53,557 bases of DNA, taken from positions 1-53,557 of the forward strand of contig CANLDE010000003.1 of NCBI GenBank assembly GCA_947489235.1, in the 5' to 3' direction. Origin of the DNA: Micrococcales bacterium (GTDB lineage Bacteria > Actinomycetota > Actinomycetes > Actinomycetales > Microbacteriaceae). The first letter of the stretch is position 1. Each line of letters starts with the position of its first letter. Both the position numbers and the translations under genes were made by a program. Shown here one piece after another: positions 7,707 through 20,352 of the stretch. The notes beneath the pieces are model-generated. The model saw only the letters and a program-made list of their open reading frames with translations. It was not told where the DNA came from and did not search any database.

Positions 7707-9179
7707 ATGACAAGTAGCACCGAAAAAGCTCCTAAGCAGGTAGCAGTAAACGACATCGGCACAGCTGAAGAGCTATTAGCAGAAATCGAAAAAACCCTAA
7801 AATCATTCAACGACGGCGATCTAATCGCAGGTATCGTTGTGAAGATTGACCGCGACGAGGTTCTTCTCGACGTAGGTTACAAAACAGAAGGTGTTATTCC
7901 TTCACGCGAATTATCAATCCGTCACGATGCAGCTCCAGGCGACATTGTTTCTGTTGGTGATTCAATCGAGGCCCTTGTTCTTCAGAAAGAAGACAAAGAA
8001 GGCCGACTAATTCTTTCCAAGAAGCGTGCTCAGTACGAACGCGCTTGGGGCGATGTAGAAAAGATCAAAGAATCTGATGGCGTTGTTACCGGTTTGGTAA
8101 TTGAAGTCGTTAAGGGTGGTCTAATCGTTGACATCGGTCTTCGTGGATTCCTTCCAGCATCTCTTATCGAACTACGTCGTGTTCGCGACCTATCTCCTTA
8201 CCTTGGTCAGAACGTTGACGCAAAGATTTTGGAACTAGACAAGAACCGTAACAACGTAGTGCTATCTCGTAGAGCTCTTCTTGAAGAATCACAGTCTGCT
8301 AACCGCAGCACATTCCTTGCAGATCTTGCTAAGGGACAGATTCGTACAGGTGTTGTTTCATCTATCGTAAACTTCGGTGCATTCATTGACCTTGGTGGTG
8401 TTGACGGTCTAGTTCACGTAAGCGAGCTTTCATGGAAGCACATCGAGCACGCAAGCGAAGTTGTTGAGATTGGTCAAGAAGTAACTGTTGAGGTTCTAGA
8501 AGTTGATCAGGACAGAGAGCGTGTTTCACTTTCTCTCAAGGCAACTCAGGAAGACCCATGGCAGGTATTTGCTAGATCACACGCAATCGGTCAGTACGCA
8601 CCAGGTAAGGTCACCAAGATCGTTCCATTCGGTGCATTCGTTCGTGTTGCAGATGGCATTGAAGGCCTTGTTCACATCAGTGAGCTTTCAGCTAAGCACA
8701 TCGATCTTGCAAGCCAGGTTGTAACAGTGAACCAGGATGTATTCGTGAAGGTTATCGACATCGATCTAGATCGTCGTCGTATTTCACTTTCATTGAAGCA
8801 GGCTACTGAAGAAGTGAACCCTGAGGGAACTGACTTCAACCCGGCTCTATACGGATTGGCTACCGACTTTGATGACCAGGGTAACTACAAGTACCCAGAA
8901 GGCTTCAACGCTGAAACAAGCGAATGGAAGCCAGGATTCGAAGAGGCGAAGGTCAAATGGGAGAAGGAATATTCCGAAGCCCACGCACGTTGGGAAGAAC
9001 ACAAGAAGCAGGTCGCAGCAGCTAACGCTCTTGCAGCAACGCTTCCTGATGCAAAGCCAGAAGTTCAGGCCAGCACAACCACTTCCTCCTCATCTGAAGG
9101 TGCAACTGCATCAGAGGGAACTCTTTCTGAGGATGAGGGACTATCTGCTCTTCGCGACAAGCTAAACAGCGCAGAGTAG
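7707..9179 (+). CDS. rpsA: 30S ribosomal protein S1
   Basis: S1 helps the 30S subunit bind mRNA. The protein has 490 residues and four S1 OB-fold repeats, as usual for actinobacteria: about residues 38-106 (GDLIAGIVVKIDRDEVLLD), 125-192 (GVVTGLVIEVVKGGLIVDIG), 210-280 (GQIRTGVVSSIVNFGAFIDL) and 295-365 (YAPGKVTKIVPFGAFVRV). A charged linker and a Ser/Thr/Glu-rich C-terminal tail follow. The ATG has no Shine-Dalgarno (the preceding bases are pyrimidine-rich, ATCCTCTCT). That fits either leaderless translation or the SD-poor rpsA leaders known from other bacteria. A terminator hairpin follows. Confidence 0.97.
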   Translation: MTSSTEKAPKQVAVNDIGTAEELLAEIEKTLKSFNDGDLIAGIVVKIDRDEVLLDVGYKTEGVIPSRELSIRHDAAPGDIVSVGDSIEALVLQKEDKEGRLILSKKRAQYERAWGDVEKIKESDGVVTGLVIEVVKGGLIVDIGLRGFLPASLIELRRVRDLSPYLGQNVDAKILELDKNRNNVVLSRRALLEESQSANRSTFLADLAKGQIRTGVVSSIVNFGAFIDLGGVDGLVHVSELSWKHIEHASEVVEIGQEVTVEVLEVDQDRERVSLSLKATQEDPWQVFARSHAIGQYAPGKVTKIVPFGAFVRVADGIEGLVHISELSAKHIDLASQVVTVNQDVFVKVIDIDLDRRRISLSLKQATEEVNPEGTDFNPALYGLATDFDDQGNYKYPEGFNAETSEWKPGFEEAKVKWEKEYSEAHARWEEHKKQVAAANALAATLPDAKPEVQASTTTSSSSEGATASEGTLSEDEGLSALRDKLNSAE

Positions 9180-9195
9180 TAATTAGATTCGAAGA

Positions 9196-9231
9196 CGGGT
9201 TGGGCCTTTGGGCTCAGCCCGCCTTTTATTT
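9196..9231 (+). terminator. Intrinsic terminator after rpsA
   Basis: CGGGTTGGGC pairs with GCTCAGCCCG (10 bp with two G-U pairs) around a six-base loop, followed by CCTTTTATTT. It begins 16 bases after the rpsA stop and separates rpsA from coaE. Confidence 0.85.
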
Positions 9232-9241
9232 GTCTTGGGGT

Positions 9242-9247
9242 TAGGCT
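9242..9247 (+). promoter_or_regulatory. Candidate -10 for a leaderless coaE transcript
   Basis: TAGGCT is followed by TTAGAAG-type sequence: exactly six bases separate the hexamer from the ATG at 9254. The same hexamer and spacing precede polA. No ribosome binding site is visible. Confidence 0.5.
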
Positions 9248-9253
9248 TAGAAG

Positions 9254-9859
9254 ATGTTCTTGATAGGCCTTACCGGAGGAATCGCAGCGGGTAAAAGTAC
9301 CGTTGCTGGCATTTGGGTCGCTCTGGGAGCCATTGAGATAGACGCTGATCTGTTGGCAAGGGAAGTTGTGCAGCCTGGAACTGTTGGTATCGAAAAGATT
9401 AGACAGGCTTTTGGTTCAGGAGTTTTTACTGCCACAGGTGATCTAGATAGAAAAGCGTTAGGCGAGATTGTCTTCAATAATGCTGCCAAGAGAAAAGAAC
9501 TCGAGAGCATCGTGCACCCTTTAGTTAGGGCTAGAGCCCAAGAAATGCTTCGGTCATTGCCAGCTGATTCGATTGTGATTTACGCAGTTCCACTTTTGGT
9601 TGAGGCAAATGTTGAACTTCCCTTTCATGTAGTAGTTAGTGTGGAAGCCCCTGAGACAGAGCGTGCTCAACGCTTAGTGGGTTCCAGGGGAATGACCTTA
9701 GAGCAGGCACTATCTCGAATAAAGGCTCAGGCCAGCGCTATTGAGCGGGCAGCTCGAGCTGATTACATCTTGAACTCGAATCAGTCACTAGCCGCCCTGA
9801 GTTCAGATGCAACTAAGTTGTTTGAAAAGTTCAAAGTCATGAATGAGCAAGGACTTTAG
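9254..9859 (+). CDS. coaE: Dephospho-CoA kinase
   Basis: CoaE phosphorylates dephospho-CoA in the last step of coenzyme A synthesis. The 201-residue protein has the P-loop [12 protein letters not shown] at the N-terminus, the [15 protein letters not shown] segment that contacts CoA, the IVHPLVRA lid region and YAVPLLVEA. It is single-domain; the extra GrpB-like domain carried by some mycobacterial CoaE proteins is absent. It follows rpsA as in Mycobacterium (Rv1630-Rv1631). The stop TAG shares one base with the GTG start of uvrB, so the two genes are coupled. Confidence 0.95.
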   Translation: MFLIGLTGGIAAGKSTVAGIWVALGAIEIDADLLAREVVQPGTVGIEKIRQAFGSGVFTATGDLDRKALGEIVFNNAAKRKELESIVHPLVRARAQEMLRSLPADSIVIYAVPLLVEANVELPFHVVVSVEAPETERAQRLVGSRGMTLEQALSRIKAQASAIERAARADYILNSNQSLAALSSDATKLFEKFKVMNEQGL

Positions 9860-11922
9860 TGAAAGAACCAACTAGAACCTTCGCTCCTTTTGAAGTAATT
9901 AGTGATTACACGCCATCTGGAGATCAACCAACAGCCATCGCTGAACTTACCGAGCGAATCAACAATGGTGAAAAGGACGTTGTCCTTCTGGGTGCTACAG
10001 GTACAGGTAAGTCAGCAACCACAGCCTGGCTAATTGAAAAACTTCAACGGCCCACTCTGGTTTTAGCTCACAATAAGACTCTGGCTGCGCAGTTAGTTAA
10101 TGAATTCAGGGAGCTACTGCCTAACAATGCTGTTGAGTATTTCGTTAGCTACTACGACTACTACCAACCTGAGGCATATGTTCCTCAGACCGATACTTTC
10201 ATTGAGAAGGATTCTTCGATCAACGAGGAAGTTGAGAGGCTCCGCTACTCAGCAACTATGAGCCTGCTTTCTAGAAGAGATGTAGTTGTTGTATCAACAG
10301 TTTCTTGTATCTATGGCCTTGGTGCTCCAAGCGAGTATCTTGACATGTCTATTCCACTGCACAGGGGTCAAACAATTGATCGGGATGAACTTATCCGTGA
10401 ATTTGTGTCCATGCAATATCAAAGAAACGATTACGACTTTTCGCGTGGAAACTTTAGGGTCAAGGGCGACACCATAGAGATTATCCCCGTCTATGATGAG
10501 CTAGCCATTCGTTTGGAGTTATTCGGTGATGAGATTGAAAACATCTACCAGCTACACCCGCTTACCGGAGAGATAGTTAGAGCGATGGACACCATCTCTG
10601 TCTATCCTGCGAGCTACTACGTTACCTCTGCCGAGCGAATGGGGCCTGCCCTGGAGGCCATCGAAGAGGAGATGGCTGCAAGAGTCAAGGAGTTTGAGAT
10701 CCAAGGTAAGTTGCTGGAAGCCCAGCGAATAAAGATGAGAACTACCTTTGATTTAGAAATGATTCGAGAACTCGGTTTTTGTAGTGGTATCGAAAACTAC
10801 TCACGTCATCTAGATGGTAGAGAACCAGGTTCATCTCCATCTTGTCTCTTGGATTACTTTCCGGAGGACTTCCTGACTGTAATAGATGAATCTCACGTCA
10901 CTGTTCCACAAATTGGAGCCATGTATGAGGGGGATTCATCTCGTAAAAGAACTCTGGTTGAGCACGGGTTCAGATTGCCGTCAGCAATGGATAACCGACC
11001 ACTGAAGTGGCCTGAGTTCTTGGAGAGGGTCGGACAGACTGTTTATCTTTCTGCAACACCAGGTAAATATGAACTAGGTGTAGCAGACGGAGCAGTTGAA
11101 CAGATTATTCGACCAACTGGGCTTGTTGATCCACAGATTGTTATCAAACCATCTAAAGGACAGATTGATGATCTGCTAGAGGAGATAAGGGTACGCGCAG
11201 CTAAGGATGAGAGAGTACTGGTCACAACGCTGACCAAGAAGATGTCTGAAGAACTCACTGAGTTCCTGACTGAAGCAGGTGTTCGAGTTAGATACCTGCA
11301 CAGCGATGTTGACACTCTACGAAGAGTTGAATTGCTTAGAGAACTGCGTAGCGGAGTTTATGACGTTCTAGTTGGTATCAACTTGCTAAGAGAAGGTCTT
11401 GATCTACCTGAAGTTTCCCTTGTGAGCATCTTGGATGCTGACAAGGAAGGATTCTTGCGTTCAACTACTTCTTTGATTCAGACGATAGGTAGAGCGGCAC
11501 GTAACGTAAGCGGTGAGGTACACATGTACGCTGATCGGATAACTGACTCGATGGCTCGTGCAATTGATGAGACTAACCGTAGGAGAGAGAAGCAGGTTGC
11601 CTACAACCTCGCCGCTGGGGTTGATCCTCAACCACTTAGAAAGAAGATTGCTGACATTACAGATAGCATTCTGCGTGAAGAGCAGGACACTGCCGAGCTT
11701 CTCGAAAACGCTAAAAACAAACGGTCAGGCAATAAGTCCATTAGTCCACTAAAAGCTCGACCTAACCAGAACGCTAGTTACGACGAACTCTTGGATCTGG
11801 TAGTTGACCTCGATGAGCAGATGAAATCGGCTGCCTCTGAGCTCAAGTTTGAGTTGGCAGCCAGGCTGCGGGATGAGATTAGTGAACTCAAATACACCTT
11901 GCGCCAGATAGACAAGGTTTAG
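9859..11922 (+). CDS. uvrB: UvrABC system protein B
   Basis: UvrB is the helicase-like core of nucleotide excision repair: it receives damaged DNA from UvrA and recruits UvrC. The protein has 687 residues. It carries the Walker A motif [13 protein letters not shown], the damage-probing beta-hairpin [17 protein letters not shown], the DESH motif, helicase motif VI region [11 protein letters not shown], and a C-terminal UVR domain (about residues 640-680) that pairs with the UVR domain of UvrC. It starts with GTG, overlapping the coaE stop by one base. The order coaE-uvrB-uvrA matches other actinobacteria. Confidence 0.97.
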   Translation: MKEPTRTFAPFEVISDYTPSGDQPTAIAELTERINNGEKDVVLLGATGTGKSATTAWLIEKLQRPTLVLAHNKTLAAQLVNEFRELLPNNAVEYFVSYYDYYQPEAYVPQTDTFIEKDSSINEEVERLRYSATMSLLSRRDVVVVSTVSCIYGLGAPSEYLDMSIPLHRGQTIDRDELIREFVSMQYQRNDYDFSRGNFRVKGDTIEIIPVYDELAIRLELFGDEIENIYQLHPLTGEIVRAMDTISVYPASYYVTSAERMGPALEAIEEEMAARVKEFEIQGKLLEAQRIKMRTTFDLEMIRELGFCSGIENYSRHLDGREPGSSPSCLLDYFPEDFLTVIDESHVTVPQIGAMYEGDSSRKRTLVEHGFRLPSAMDNRPLKWPEFLERVGQTVYLSATPGKYELGVADGAVEQIIRPTGLVDPQIVIKPSKGQIDDLLEEIRVRAAKDERVLVTTLTKKMSEELTEFLTEAGVRVRYLHSDVDTLRRVELLRELRSGVYDVLVGINLLREGLDLPEVSLVSILDADKEGFLRSTTSLIQTIGRAARNVSGEVHMYADRITDSMARAIDETNRRREKQVAYNLAAGVDPQPLRKKIADITDSILREEQDTAELLENAKNKRSGNKSISPLKARPNQNASYDELLDLVVDLDEQMKSAASELKFELAARLRDEISELKYTLRQIDKV

Positions 11923-11937
11923 CTTCATCGGTGGGGT

Positions 11938-11943
11938 TAAACT
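11938..11943 (+). promoter_or_regulatory. Candidate -10 for a leaderless uvrA transcript
   Basis: TAAACT is followed by six bases (GTATGA) and the uvrA ATG at 11950. There is no Shine-Dalgarno. The spacing matches polA and coaE. No SOS box of the LexA consensus was recognised nearby. Confidence 0.45.
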
Positions 11944-11949
11944 GTATGA

Positions 11950-14811
11950 ATGCCGCACATAGCCATACCCACTAAAGACAAGCTTGTCATCAAGGGAGCT
12001 CGGGTTCATAACCTAAAGAACTTGAATCTCGAGATACCTAAGAACGCCATGGTGGTCTTCACCGGTCTTAGCGGTTCTGGCAAATCTTCTCTAGCTTTTG
12101 ACACCATCTTTGCCGAAGGGCAACGTAGATATGTTGAATCTCTGAGTGCTTACGCTCGTCAATTCTTGGGACAAGTTGATAGACCAGATGTTGATTTCAT
12201 CGAAGGCTTAAGTCCCGCTGTTTCTATTGACCAGAAGTCAACCAACCGAAACCCAAGATCTACCGTTGGCACAATCACAGAAATTCATGACTATTTGAGA
12301 TTGCTGTGGGCACGTATTGGTGTTCCACACTGTGCCGAGTGTGGCGAGAAGATTACCAAGCAAACTGCTCAACAGATTGTTGACCAGATAATGCAGTTCA
12401 AGACTGGAACTAAGTACCAGATACTTGCACAGGTCGTTGATCAAAAGAAAGGCGAATTCTCTGACCTATTTAGGGAACTCATTAGTCAAGGATTTGCTAG
12501 AGCTGTAGTTGATGGCGAGGTAGTCCAACTTACCGACGCAAAACCTCTGCGTAAAACCTATAAGCACGACATCTCCGTCGTCATTGACCGCTTGGTCGCC
12601 AAAGATGATATCACCCAACGCCTTACTGATTCAGTCGAAACAGCATTGAAGGTGGCCGGTGGCAGACTAACTATCGACTTTGTCGATATCAAAGGTGATG
12701 GCAAGTATCGCAACTTCAGCGAGAAGATGTCTTGCCCTAATGAGCACACGCTGGCTTTAACTGAAATTGAACCTAGAACATTTTCTTTCAACGCTCCATT
12801 CGGTGCATGTCCTGCATGTTCTGGACTAGGTGTAAAGATGGCAGTTGATCGAGAACTCATCATTGGGGATGTGGGAGAGTCAATCAATGGTGGTGTTATT
12901 CGACCTTGGTCAACTCAGGGCAAAGGCTTGTTCTCTTACTACACACGGCTACTAACCGGACTTGCCAAAGACCTCGACTTCTCACTAAATACAGCTTGGA
13001 ACGAACTGCCTGACGAGATTCAAGAAGCAGTCTTGTACGGCAATAACTTCGAAGTGCAAATGAAATGGAAGAACAAGTACGGCCGTGAACTCAAGTACAC
13101 CACTGGCTTTGAAGGCGCTATCAATTACATTGAACGCAAGTACCTAGAAGCTGATAACGATTGGGCTAGAGGTAAGTGGTCTGAGTATCTTAGAGAGACT
13201 CCTTGCCCTGACTGCAATGGCGCTCGACTTAGAACTGAAGTGCTAGCTGTAAAAGTTGGCAACAGTTCTATTGCAGATGTTTGTTTTATGAGCCTGGGAG
13301 AGTCTTACGCATTCTTCGACAAACTAAAGCTCGACAAGCGTGATGAGAAGATTGCTGCTCAAGTTCTCAGAGAAATCAGATCAAGACTAGATTTCCTAAT
13401 TGCTGTTGGACTTGATTACCTCTCTTTGGAAAGAGCAGCAGCAACTCTTTCGGGTGGTGAAGCACAGCGCATTCGCTTGGCTACCCAAATCGGAGCAGGA
13501 CTTACCGGTGTCCTGTATGTTCTTGATGAGCCGAGTATTGGTCTTCATCAGCGCGATAACATGCGACTAATTGAAACACTTATCAGATTAAAGAACCTAG
13601 GTAACACTCTGATAGTTGTTGAGCACGATGAAGACACCATCAAGGCTGCCGACTGGTTAGTCGACATTGGCCCTGGAGCTGGTATTCACGGTGGTGAGGT
13701 AGTTCACAGCGGCAGTTACAAAGCAATTCTTACTAACAAGGAGTCGATCACTGGCGCATTCCTTAGTGGTAGAGAATCTATCGAAACTCCTAAAAAGCGC
13801 AGACCCATCGATTCAAGTAGACAGATCAAAGTTGTTGGTGCCAGAGAAAATAACCTTAAGAACATCGACGTTACCTTCCCGCTAGGCACATTCACCGCTG
13901 TTACAGGCGTCAGTGGTTCTGGAAAGTCTTCACTAGTCAATGATGTGCTCTATGAAGTTCTTGCTAACAAACTCAATGGGGCTAAGGGAGCAGCTGGTAA
14001 ACACACCAGAGTCGAAGGTTTAGATCAGTTAGACAAGGTAGTTCACGTTGACCAGAACCCTATCGGTAGAACTCCGAGGTCTAACCCGGCAACCTATACC
14101 GGTGTATTTGACCACATTCGCAAACTCTTTGCCGATACTCAAGAATCTAAGGCTCGCGGTTACCAGCAGGGTAGGTTCTCATTCAACGTCAAAGGTGGTC
14201 GCTGTGAAGCTTGTAGCGGTGATGGAACCCTAAAGATTGAGATGAACTTCTTACCTGACGTTTACGTTTCCTGTGAAGTGTGCCACGGTGCCAGATATAA
14301 CAGGGAAACCCTTCAGGTTAAATACAAGGGCAAATCAATCGCCGAAGTTTTAGAGATGCCGATTGCTGAAGGAGCAGAATTCTTTGCAGCAATAACTTCA
14401 ATCGCAAGATACCTTGACACTTTGGTTGATGTTGGTTTGGGTTATGTCCGTTTGGGTCAGAGTGCTACAACACTCTCCGGTGGCGAGGCTCAGAGAGTTA
14501 AGTTAGCGACAGAGCTTCAAAAGCGATCCTATGGTCGCAGCATTTACGTGCTTGATGAGCCAACAACAGGACTGCACTTCGAAGATGTTCGTAAGTTGCT
14601 TTTAGTTCTCAATGGTTTAGTTGACAAAGGAAACACCGTAATCGTAATTGAACACAACCTTGATGTGATCAAGAGTTCTGACTGGGTCGTTGACATCGGT
14701 CCTGAAGGTGGTTCCAAGGGTGGCGAAGTAGTTGCTGTTGGAACACCAGAACAAATAGCTAAGTCAACTAAGTCTCACACAGGTAAATTCCTCAAGGAAA
14801 TACTTAGCTAA
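11950..14811 (+). CDS. uvrA: UvrABC system protein A
   Basis: UvrA is the damage-sensing ATPase of excision repair and works as a dimer. At 953 residues it is full length. It has two ABC ATPase halves: Walker [12 protein letters not shown] and signature [12 protein letters not shown] in the first, [11 protein letters not shown] and [12 protein letters not shown] in the second. Zinc-binding regions include CAECGEK, the CPNEH...CPACSGLG module (the Cys/His form usual in actinobacteria) and CEACSGDG...[10 protein letters not shown]. The gene follows uvrB after 27 bases and precedes uvrC by two bases. It probably has its own leaderless promoter inside the gap, in addition to read-through from uvrB. 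Confidence 0.97.
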   Translation: MPHIAIPTKDKLVIKGARVHNLKNLNLEIPKNAMVVFTGLSGSGKSSLAFDTIFAEGQRRYVESLSAYARQFLGQVDRPDVDFIEGLSPAVSIDQKSTNRNPRSTVGTITEIHDYLRLLWARIGVPHCAECGEKITKQTAQQIVDQIMQFKTGTKYQILAQVVDQKKGEFSDLFRELISQGFARAVVDGEVVQLTDAKPLRKTYKHDISVVIDRLVAKDDITQRLTDSVETALKVAGGRLTIDFVDIKGDGKYRNFSEKMSCPNEHTLALTEIEPRTFSFNAPFGACPACSGLGVKMAVDRELIIGDVGESINGGVIRPWSTQGKGLFSYYTRLLTGLAKDLDFSLNTAWNELPDEIQEAVLYGNNFEVQMKWKNKYGRELKYTTGFEGAINYIERKYLEADNDWARGKWSEYLRETPCPDCNGARLRTEVLAVKVGNSSIADVCFMSLGESYAFFDKLKLDKRDEKIAAQVLREIRSRLDFLIAVGLDYLSLERAAATLSGGEAQRIRLATQIGAGLTGVLYVLDEPSIGLHQRDNMRLIETLIRLKNLGNTLIVVEHDEDTIKAADWLVDIGPGAGIHGGEVVHSGSYKAILTNKESITGAFLSGRESIETPKKRRPIDSSRQIKVVGARENNLKNIDVTFPLGTFTAVTGVSGSGKSSLVNDVLYEVLANKLNGAKGAAGKHTRVEGLDQLDKVVHVDQNPIGRTPRSNPATYTGVFDHIRKLFADTQESKARGYQQGRFSFNVKGGRCEACSGDGTLKIEMNFLPDVYVSCEVCHGARYNRETLQVKYKGKSIAEVLEMPIAEGAEFFAAITSIARYLDTLVDVGLGYVRLGQSATTLSGGEAQRVKLATELQKRSYGRSIYVLDEPTTGLHFEDVRKLLLVLNGLVDKGNTVIVIEHNLDVIKSSDWVVDIGPEGGSKGGEVVAVGTPEQIAKSTKSHTGKFLKEILS

Positions 14812-14813
14812 AA

Positions 14814-16673
14814 ATGGCCAACGACCTCAGCTTTAGGCCAAAGAGCTCTGAGATACCTACTAATCCCGGTGTCTATCGTTTCCTTGATGAGAATGGTCGA
14901 GTTCTCTACGTTGGCAAAGCTAAGAACCTGAGAGCAAGACTGACCTCATACTTTGCGCCCATTAACACCTTGCAGGAGAAGACCAGAAGAATGGTCTCTT
15001 CAGCAAGAGATGTCAATTGGACGATAGTCAAAACAGAGTTTGAGGCTCTGCAACTTGAATTTACGTGGATCAAAGAATTCAACCCTCCTTTCAACGTTAG
15101 GTTCAAGGACGATAAGTCCTACCCCTACCTAGCGATCACTATGGCCGATAAGACACCTAGAGTTTTCATCACTAGAAACAGAGAAATCAAGGGAGCAAAG
15201 TACTTTGGTCCCTATACGCAAGCTTGGGCAATTAGAGACACATTAGACAGTTTGCTAAAGGTTTATCCAATTAGGTCATGTTCATCAGGTGTATTCAATA
15301 CTGCTAAATCAACTAACCGACCTTGTCTACTGGCAGATATTGGTAAGTGTTCAGCGCCTTGTGTGTCTCGAGTTACTCCCGACAAACACAAAGAGCTTGC
15401 AAAGGGTTTCACAGACTTCCTGCAAAGCGGTGATGAGACACATGTTGAATCTCTTAGAAGCAGAATGCTGAAAGCATCTGATGAGAGCAACTTTGAGTTA
15501 GCTGCGAAGCTGCGTGACAACATTTATGCTTTAGAAACTGTTTTAGAGAAGAGCACTGTTGTGTTCACTGACCAAACTGACGCTGACCTTTTTGGAATAG
15601 CTGATGATGAGCTTGCTGCAGCAGTAAGTTTGTTTAGAGTTCGTGGGGGGCGTATCCGCGGTGTAATGGGTTGGGTAGTTGATAAGGAACTGGAAAGAGA
15701 TCAGTCCGAGCTTGTTGAGTATCTACTTCAGAATGTCTATGGCAAGGATGCAACATTCGCATCTGATGTTCCTCGTGAAGTATTAGTTCCTTTACTTCCT
15801 GCAGACTCAGGTGCCTTAGGTCAATGGCTATCAGAGATACGAGGTTCAAAAGTTGATCTGCGCATTCCACAGCGAGGGGATAAGCGCGCTCTTGCAGAAA
15901 CGGCTTATACGAACGCTAAGCATGCACTGGGTCTATACAAAATGCGTAGAACAGCAGACTTTAGTGCCAGGACCGAAGCCCTTACAGAACTGCAGAAGGC
16001 ACTCAATCTCAAAACTGCACCACTTCGAATCGAATGTTTCGATGTTTCGCACCTAGGTGGTACAGGCATTGTTTCATCAATGGTGGTGTTCGAAGATGGC
16101 CTGCCTAAAAAGAATCTTTATCGCAAGTTCAATATCGAATCTTCCAGCGATGACACAGATTCTCTGTACCAAACACTCTCTAGAAGGTTGAAGTATCTGG
16201 TCGCAGGTGTTGAAGACAATGAGAACAGGTTCAGTTATCGACCTGGTTTATTGGTAGTTGATGGGGGTCAACCTCAGGTCAATGCAGCTGCCCGAGCCTT
16301 AGCTGATAGAGGCATCGAAGATCTAGCTGTTATTGGTTTGGCTAAGAGACTTGAAGAGATTTGGTTGCCAAATAACTCTTTCCCGGTGATCTTGCCTAGA
16401 GGTTCAGAATCACTCTTTTTACTACAAAGAATCAGGGATGAAGCCCACCGTTTTGCCATCACTGCCCAGCGAAAGCAGCGTAAATCCACTATTGCGACTG
16501 AGCTGGGTGCTATCGAGGGGCTAGGCGAGAAAAGGGTCTCAGCCCTGCTTAGAAGGTTCGGTTCAGCTAAGCGGCTAAGAGTTGCCAGTGTGGATGAAAT
16601 AGCCGAAGTGGCGGGAATTGGGCCTGTTTTGGCCGCTTCTATCGCGGAAACCCTGGCGTCCTCAGATTCCTAG
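14814..16673 (+). CDS. uvrC: UvrABC system protein C
   Basis: UvrC makes both incisions around a lesion marked by UvrB. The 619-residue protein has an N-terminal GIY-YIG nuclease (PGVYRFL...[17 protein letters not shown]), the small cysteine-containing [13 protein letters not shown] region, a UVR domain near residues 205-240 and an RNase-H-like endonuclease ([10 protein letters not shown] and [13 protein letters not shown] carry its acidic residues). A tandem helix-hairpin-helix ([13 protein letters not shown] and [12 protein letters not shown]) lies at the C-terminus. It starts two bases after the uvrA stop, so all three subunits form one block. Mycobacterium keeps uvrC apart from uvrBA. Confidence 0.97.
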   Translation: MANDLSFRPKSSEIPTNPGVYRFLDENGRVLYVGKAKNLRARLTSYFAPINTLQEKTRRMVSSARDVNWTIVKTEFEALQLEFTWIKEFNPPFNVRFKDDKSYPYLAITMADKTPRVFITRNREIKGAKYFGPYTQAWAIRDTLDSLLKVYPIRSCSSGVFNTAKSTNRPCLLADIGKCSAPCVSRVTPDKHKELAKGFTDFLQSGDETHVESLRSRMLKASDESNFELAAKLRDNIYALETVLEKSTVVFTDQTDADLFGIADDELAAAVSLFRVRGGRIRGVMGWVVDKELERDQSELVEYLLQNVYGKDATFASDVPREVLVPLLPADSGALGQWLSEIRGSKVDLRIPQRGDKRALAETAYTNAKHALGLYKMRRTADFSARTEALTELQKALNLKTAPLRIECFDVSHLGGTGIVSSMVVFEDGLPKKNLYRKFNIESSSDDTDSLYQTLSRRLKYLVAGVEDNENRFSYRPGLLVVDGGQPQVNAAARALADRGIEDLAVIGLAKRLEEIWLPNNSFPVILPRGSESLFLLQRIRDEAHRFAITAQRKQRKSTIATELGAIEGLGEKRVSALLRRFGSAKRLRVASVDEIAEVAGIGPVLAASIAETLASSDS

Positions 16674-16721
16674 AGATTATGCCAATTTGGCTTTTGGAAC
16701 TCGGGCGTGTCGCAAAGTGGT

Positions 16722-16727
16722 TAGAGT
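16722..16727 (+). promoter_or_regulatory. Candidate -10 for the rapZ-whiA unit
   Basis: TAGAGT fits the TANNNT form and lies 33 bases before the rapZ TTG start, within the 81-base gap after uvrC. No clear -35 is seen, so this is tentative. Confidence 0.25.
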
Positions 16728-16754
16728 TAGCACTAGGCAGTTGAAAGGACCGAC

Positions 16755-17630
16755 TTGAACACTTCAAAGTCATACGAGTTACTTGTGGTAACTGGCATGT
16801 CTGGAGCGGGACGATCAACTGTTGCCAATGCCTTGGAAGACATGGATTGGTATGTGGTGGATAACCTGCCGCCACAGATGCTAAAGCCAATGGCCGAGTT
16901 GTTCTCAATCACAGAGCGAGCTTTGCCAAGACTTGCAGTAGTTATTGATGCCCGTGGTGGCGAGTTATTCCAAGATCTAAACGAACACATCGCATCCTTG
17001 CAATCAGAAAACATTGATGTTCAGGTGCTATTCCTAGAAGCAAATGATTCGGCTTTGATAAAGCGATTCGAACAGGTACGTCGACCTCATCCGCTTCAAG
17101 GCGATGGAACCATATCCGACGGAATTGCCATTGAACGGGCTCGCTTACTTCCACTTCGTGAGCAAGCAGATTTAGTAATTGATAGTAGTGATCTCAACAT
17201 TTATGAACTTGGTTCAAAGATTGCCGAGAGTTTTTCAAATGAGCAGTCAAGCAAACTCAAGTTGATTATTCAAAGTTTTGGTTTCAAATATGGCTCTCCA
17301 AGCGATGCCGACATGATTGCGGACATGCGTTTCATTCCTAATCCATACTGGAACGAAGCACTTAGGCCTTACAACGGTCAAGATAAGCAGGTAGCGGATT
17401 ACGTGCTAGCTCAACAAGGTGCACAGGAATTTATCAACAGTTACGTTGCAGCACTAAAGCCAGTGCTAGATGGATATATTCGCGAGAACCGCAAGAGAGT
17501 TTCTTTTGCAATTGGTTGCACAGGTGGCAAGCACAGATCTGTTGCAACGGCAGTTGAAATCGCTAAACGCCTACAAGATTACGCAGGCATTGAAGTAAGC
17601 ATCAAGCACAGAGACCTAGGAAAAGAGTAG
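16755..17630 (+). CDS. rapZ: RapZ-family nucleotide-binding RNase adapter protein
   Basis: This is the RapZ/YvcJ family. In E. coli RapZ steers RNase E to small RNAs that control amino-sugar synthesis; the actinobacterial role is less clear. Residues 8-20 form a P-loop-like motif, [14 protein letters not shown], followed by [10 protein letters not shown]. The C-terminal RNA-binding domain has [24 protein letters not shown] and the anion-binding [10 protein letters not shown], ending in HRDLGKE. It has 291 residues, a normal length. The start is TTG at 16755, supported by GAAAGGA upstream. The gene is directly followed by whiA (two-base gap). A yvcK/cuvA gene, which lies between these two in Mycobacterium and Bacillus, is missing here. 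Confidence 0.93.
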   Translation: MNTSKSYELLVVTGMSGAGRSTVANALEDMDWYVVDNLPPQMLKPMAELFSITERALPRLAVVIDARGGELFQDLNEHIASLQSENIDVQVLFLEANDSALIKRFEQVRRPHPLQGDGTISDGIAIERARLLPLREQADLVIDSSDLNIYELGSKIAESFSNEQSSKLKLIIQSFGFKYGSPSDADMIADMRFIPNPYWNEALRPYNGQDKQVADYVLAQQGAQEFINSYVAALKPVLDGYIRENRKRVSFAIGCTGGKHRSVATAVEIAKRLQDYAGIEVSIKHRDLGKE

Positions 17631-17632
17631 TA

Positions 17633-18601
17633 ATGGCTTTAACAGCTGAACTTAAAGATGAGCTTGCTCGAGTAGAGGTATCTAAGAGCACAGTTCGAGC
17701 TGCAGAGCTCGCTACCATTCTGCGCTTCTGTGGTGGACTTCATCTAGTTGCCGGCAAGATTGTGGTTGAAGTTGAAGTCGACACCGCACAACTAGCACGC
17801 AGGGTTCGCAAAGGTCTTACTGAAGTGTATGGAGTCGAGAGCGAACTTGCTGTCATAGCAGCTGGAGGAATCCGAAAGAGCACCCACTACAGAATCAAGG
17901 TCACAGATAATGCTGAGATTCTTGCTCGTCAAACTGGTTTGATTGACACCAAGAACCGTCCTGTTCGTGGCTTACCTGCCGCATTGGTATCCGGCAGCAA
18001 GGCTGATGCTGAAGCTGTTTGGCGTGGAGCCATTCTCGCCCATGGTTCACTAACTGACCCTGGACGGTCAGCAACGCTAGAGATCACAGCTCCTGGTAAC
18101 GAAGCTGCCATGGCTTTGGTCGGTATTGCTAGAAGACTTGATGTGTTTGCCAAGGTGCGAGAAGCCAGAGGCGTTTATCGTGTTGTTGTCCGTGAAGGCG
18201 ATGCCATCGTGGAGATCCTGAAGCACGTTGGTGCTCATGGGGTAGTACTCAAGTATGAGGAACTCCGAGTAAGACGTGAGGTTCGAGGCAAGCAGAACAG
18301 GCTTGCAAACTTTGACAATGCCAACCTAATGAGATCTGCCCAAGCAGCTGTTGCAGCGGGCCAAAGAGTGAAAAGAGCCATGGAGATACTAGGTGATGAT
18401 ATCCCAGAGCACCTAAAGGTTGCTGGTGAACTTCGCCTAAATAATCGCGATGCGAGCCTAGATGATTTAGGTAGATTGGCAACACCACCGCTTACTAAAG
18501 ACGCCATTGCTGGTCGAATCCGTAGATTGCTTGCTTTAGCGGATAAAGTTGCAGCAGAGCGCGGAATTCCTAACACTGAACTTGATTCACAAGAAAACTA
18601 A
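17633..18601 (+). CDS. whiA: DNA-binding protein WhiA
   Basis: WhiA is a transcription factor first known from Streptomyces sporulation and present in most Gram-positive bacteria, where it affects cell division. The 322-residue protein has the N-terminal LAGLIDADG-like domain ([22 protein letters not shown], and [20 protein letters not shown]) and a C-terminal helix-turn-helix ([28 protein letters not shown]). The organism is unlikely to sporulate, so a division role is the safer reading. A GGAAAAGAG ribosome binding site overlaps the end of rapZ. Confidence 0.95.
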   Translation: MALTAELKDELARVEVSKSTVRAAELATILRFCGGLHLVAGKIVVEVEVDTAQLARRVRKGLTEVYGVESELAVIAAGGIRKSTHYRIKVTDNAEILARQTGLIDTKNRPVRGLPAALVSGSKADAEAVWRGAILAHGSLTDPGRSATLEITAPGNEAAMALVGIARRLDVFAKVREARGVYRVVVREGDAIVEILKHVGAHGVVLKYEELRVRREVRGKQNRLANFDNANLMRSAQAAVAAGQRVKRAMEILGDDIPEHLKVAGELRLNNRDASLDDLGRLATPPLTKDAIAGRIRRLLALADKVAAERGIPNTELDSQEN

Positions 18602-18619
18602 CAACTAAGGAGCATCACC

Positions 18620-19243
18620 ATGAGTAAATACGTTTTGCCAGACCTGAGCTACGACTACGGAGCTTTAGAGCCAAACATCTCTGGCAAGATCATGGAACTG
18701 CACCATGACAAGCACCACTTGGCGTATGTCAATGGAGCAAACTCAGCACTTGACGCTCTGGCTGATGCAAGAGATAAGAATGACCTAACCATGGTTAACA
18801 AGTTCCAAAAGGATCTTGCTTTCAACCTTGCAGGTCACGTCAACCACACAGTCTTCTGGAAGAACATGTCTCCAGAAGGCGGCGACAAGCCAACTGGGGA
18901 ACTAGCTGCTGCAATAGATGAATACTTTGGCTCTTTTGATGCCTTCAGAGCACACTTCACAGCTAGCGCTCTAGGAATCCAAGGCTCAGGTTGGTCAATT
19001 CTGGTTTGGGACATCTTGGGCCAGAAACTGATCATTGAGCAGTTGTATGACCACCAGGGCAACCTATCTGTCGGCTCTATTCCACTTTTGATGCTTGATA
19101 TGTGGGAGCACGCTTTCTACCTTGACTACCAGAACGTCAAGCCAGAGTATGTAAAGGCCTTCTGGAACATAGTCAACTGGGCTGATGTTCAGGCTCGCTT
19201 CCTAGAGGCTAGCCAGAACACCTCAACTCTTCTGCTACCCTAA
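18620..19243 (+). CDS. sodA: Superoxide dismutase, Mn/Fe family
   Basis: The enzyme dismutates superoxide to oxygen and peroxide. The 207-residue length is standard. Metal ligands are visible: His28 in ELHHDKHH, a second histidine in [16 protein letters not shown], and the aspartate and histidine of [12 protein letters not shown]. The GSGWS and DHQGN segments belong to the family core. The sequence alone leans towards Mn or cambialistic use but cannot settle Fe versus Mn. There is no signal peptide, so it is cytoplasmic. A clear AAGGAG site lies before the ATG. It sits between whiA and gapA. Confidence 0.95.
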   Translation: MSKYVLPDLSYDYGALEPNISGKIMELHHDKHHLAYVNGANSALDALADARDKNDLTMVNKFQKDLAFNLAGHVNHTVFWKNMSPEGGDKPTGELAAAIDEYFGSFDAFRAHFTASALGIQGSGWSILVWDILGQKLIIEQLYDHQGNLSVGSIPLLMLDMWEHAFYLDYQNVKPEYVKAFWNIVNWADVQARFLEASQNTSTLLLP

Positions 19244-19276
19244 AACTAGGTATCCCACCCGACGTTGAGTGGTTAG

Positions 19277-20344
<1,068 letters not shown>

Positions 20345-20352
20345 ACCAATAG

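Noticed and set aside
8503-9165. Plus-strand ORFs inside rpsA (8503-8724, 8869-9165)
   Set aside because: They are shadow frames of a long, well-supported rpsA.
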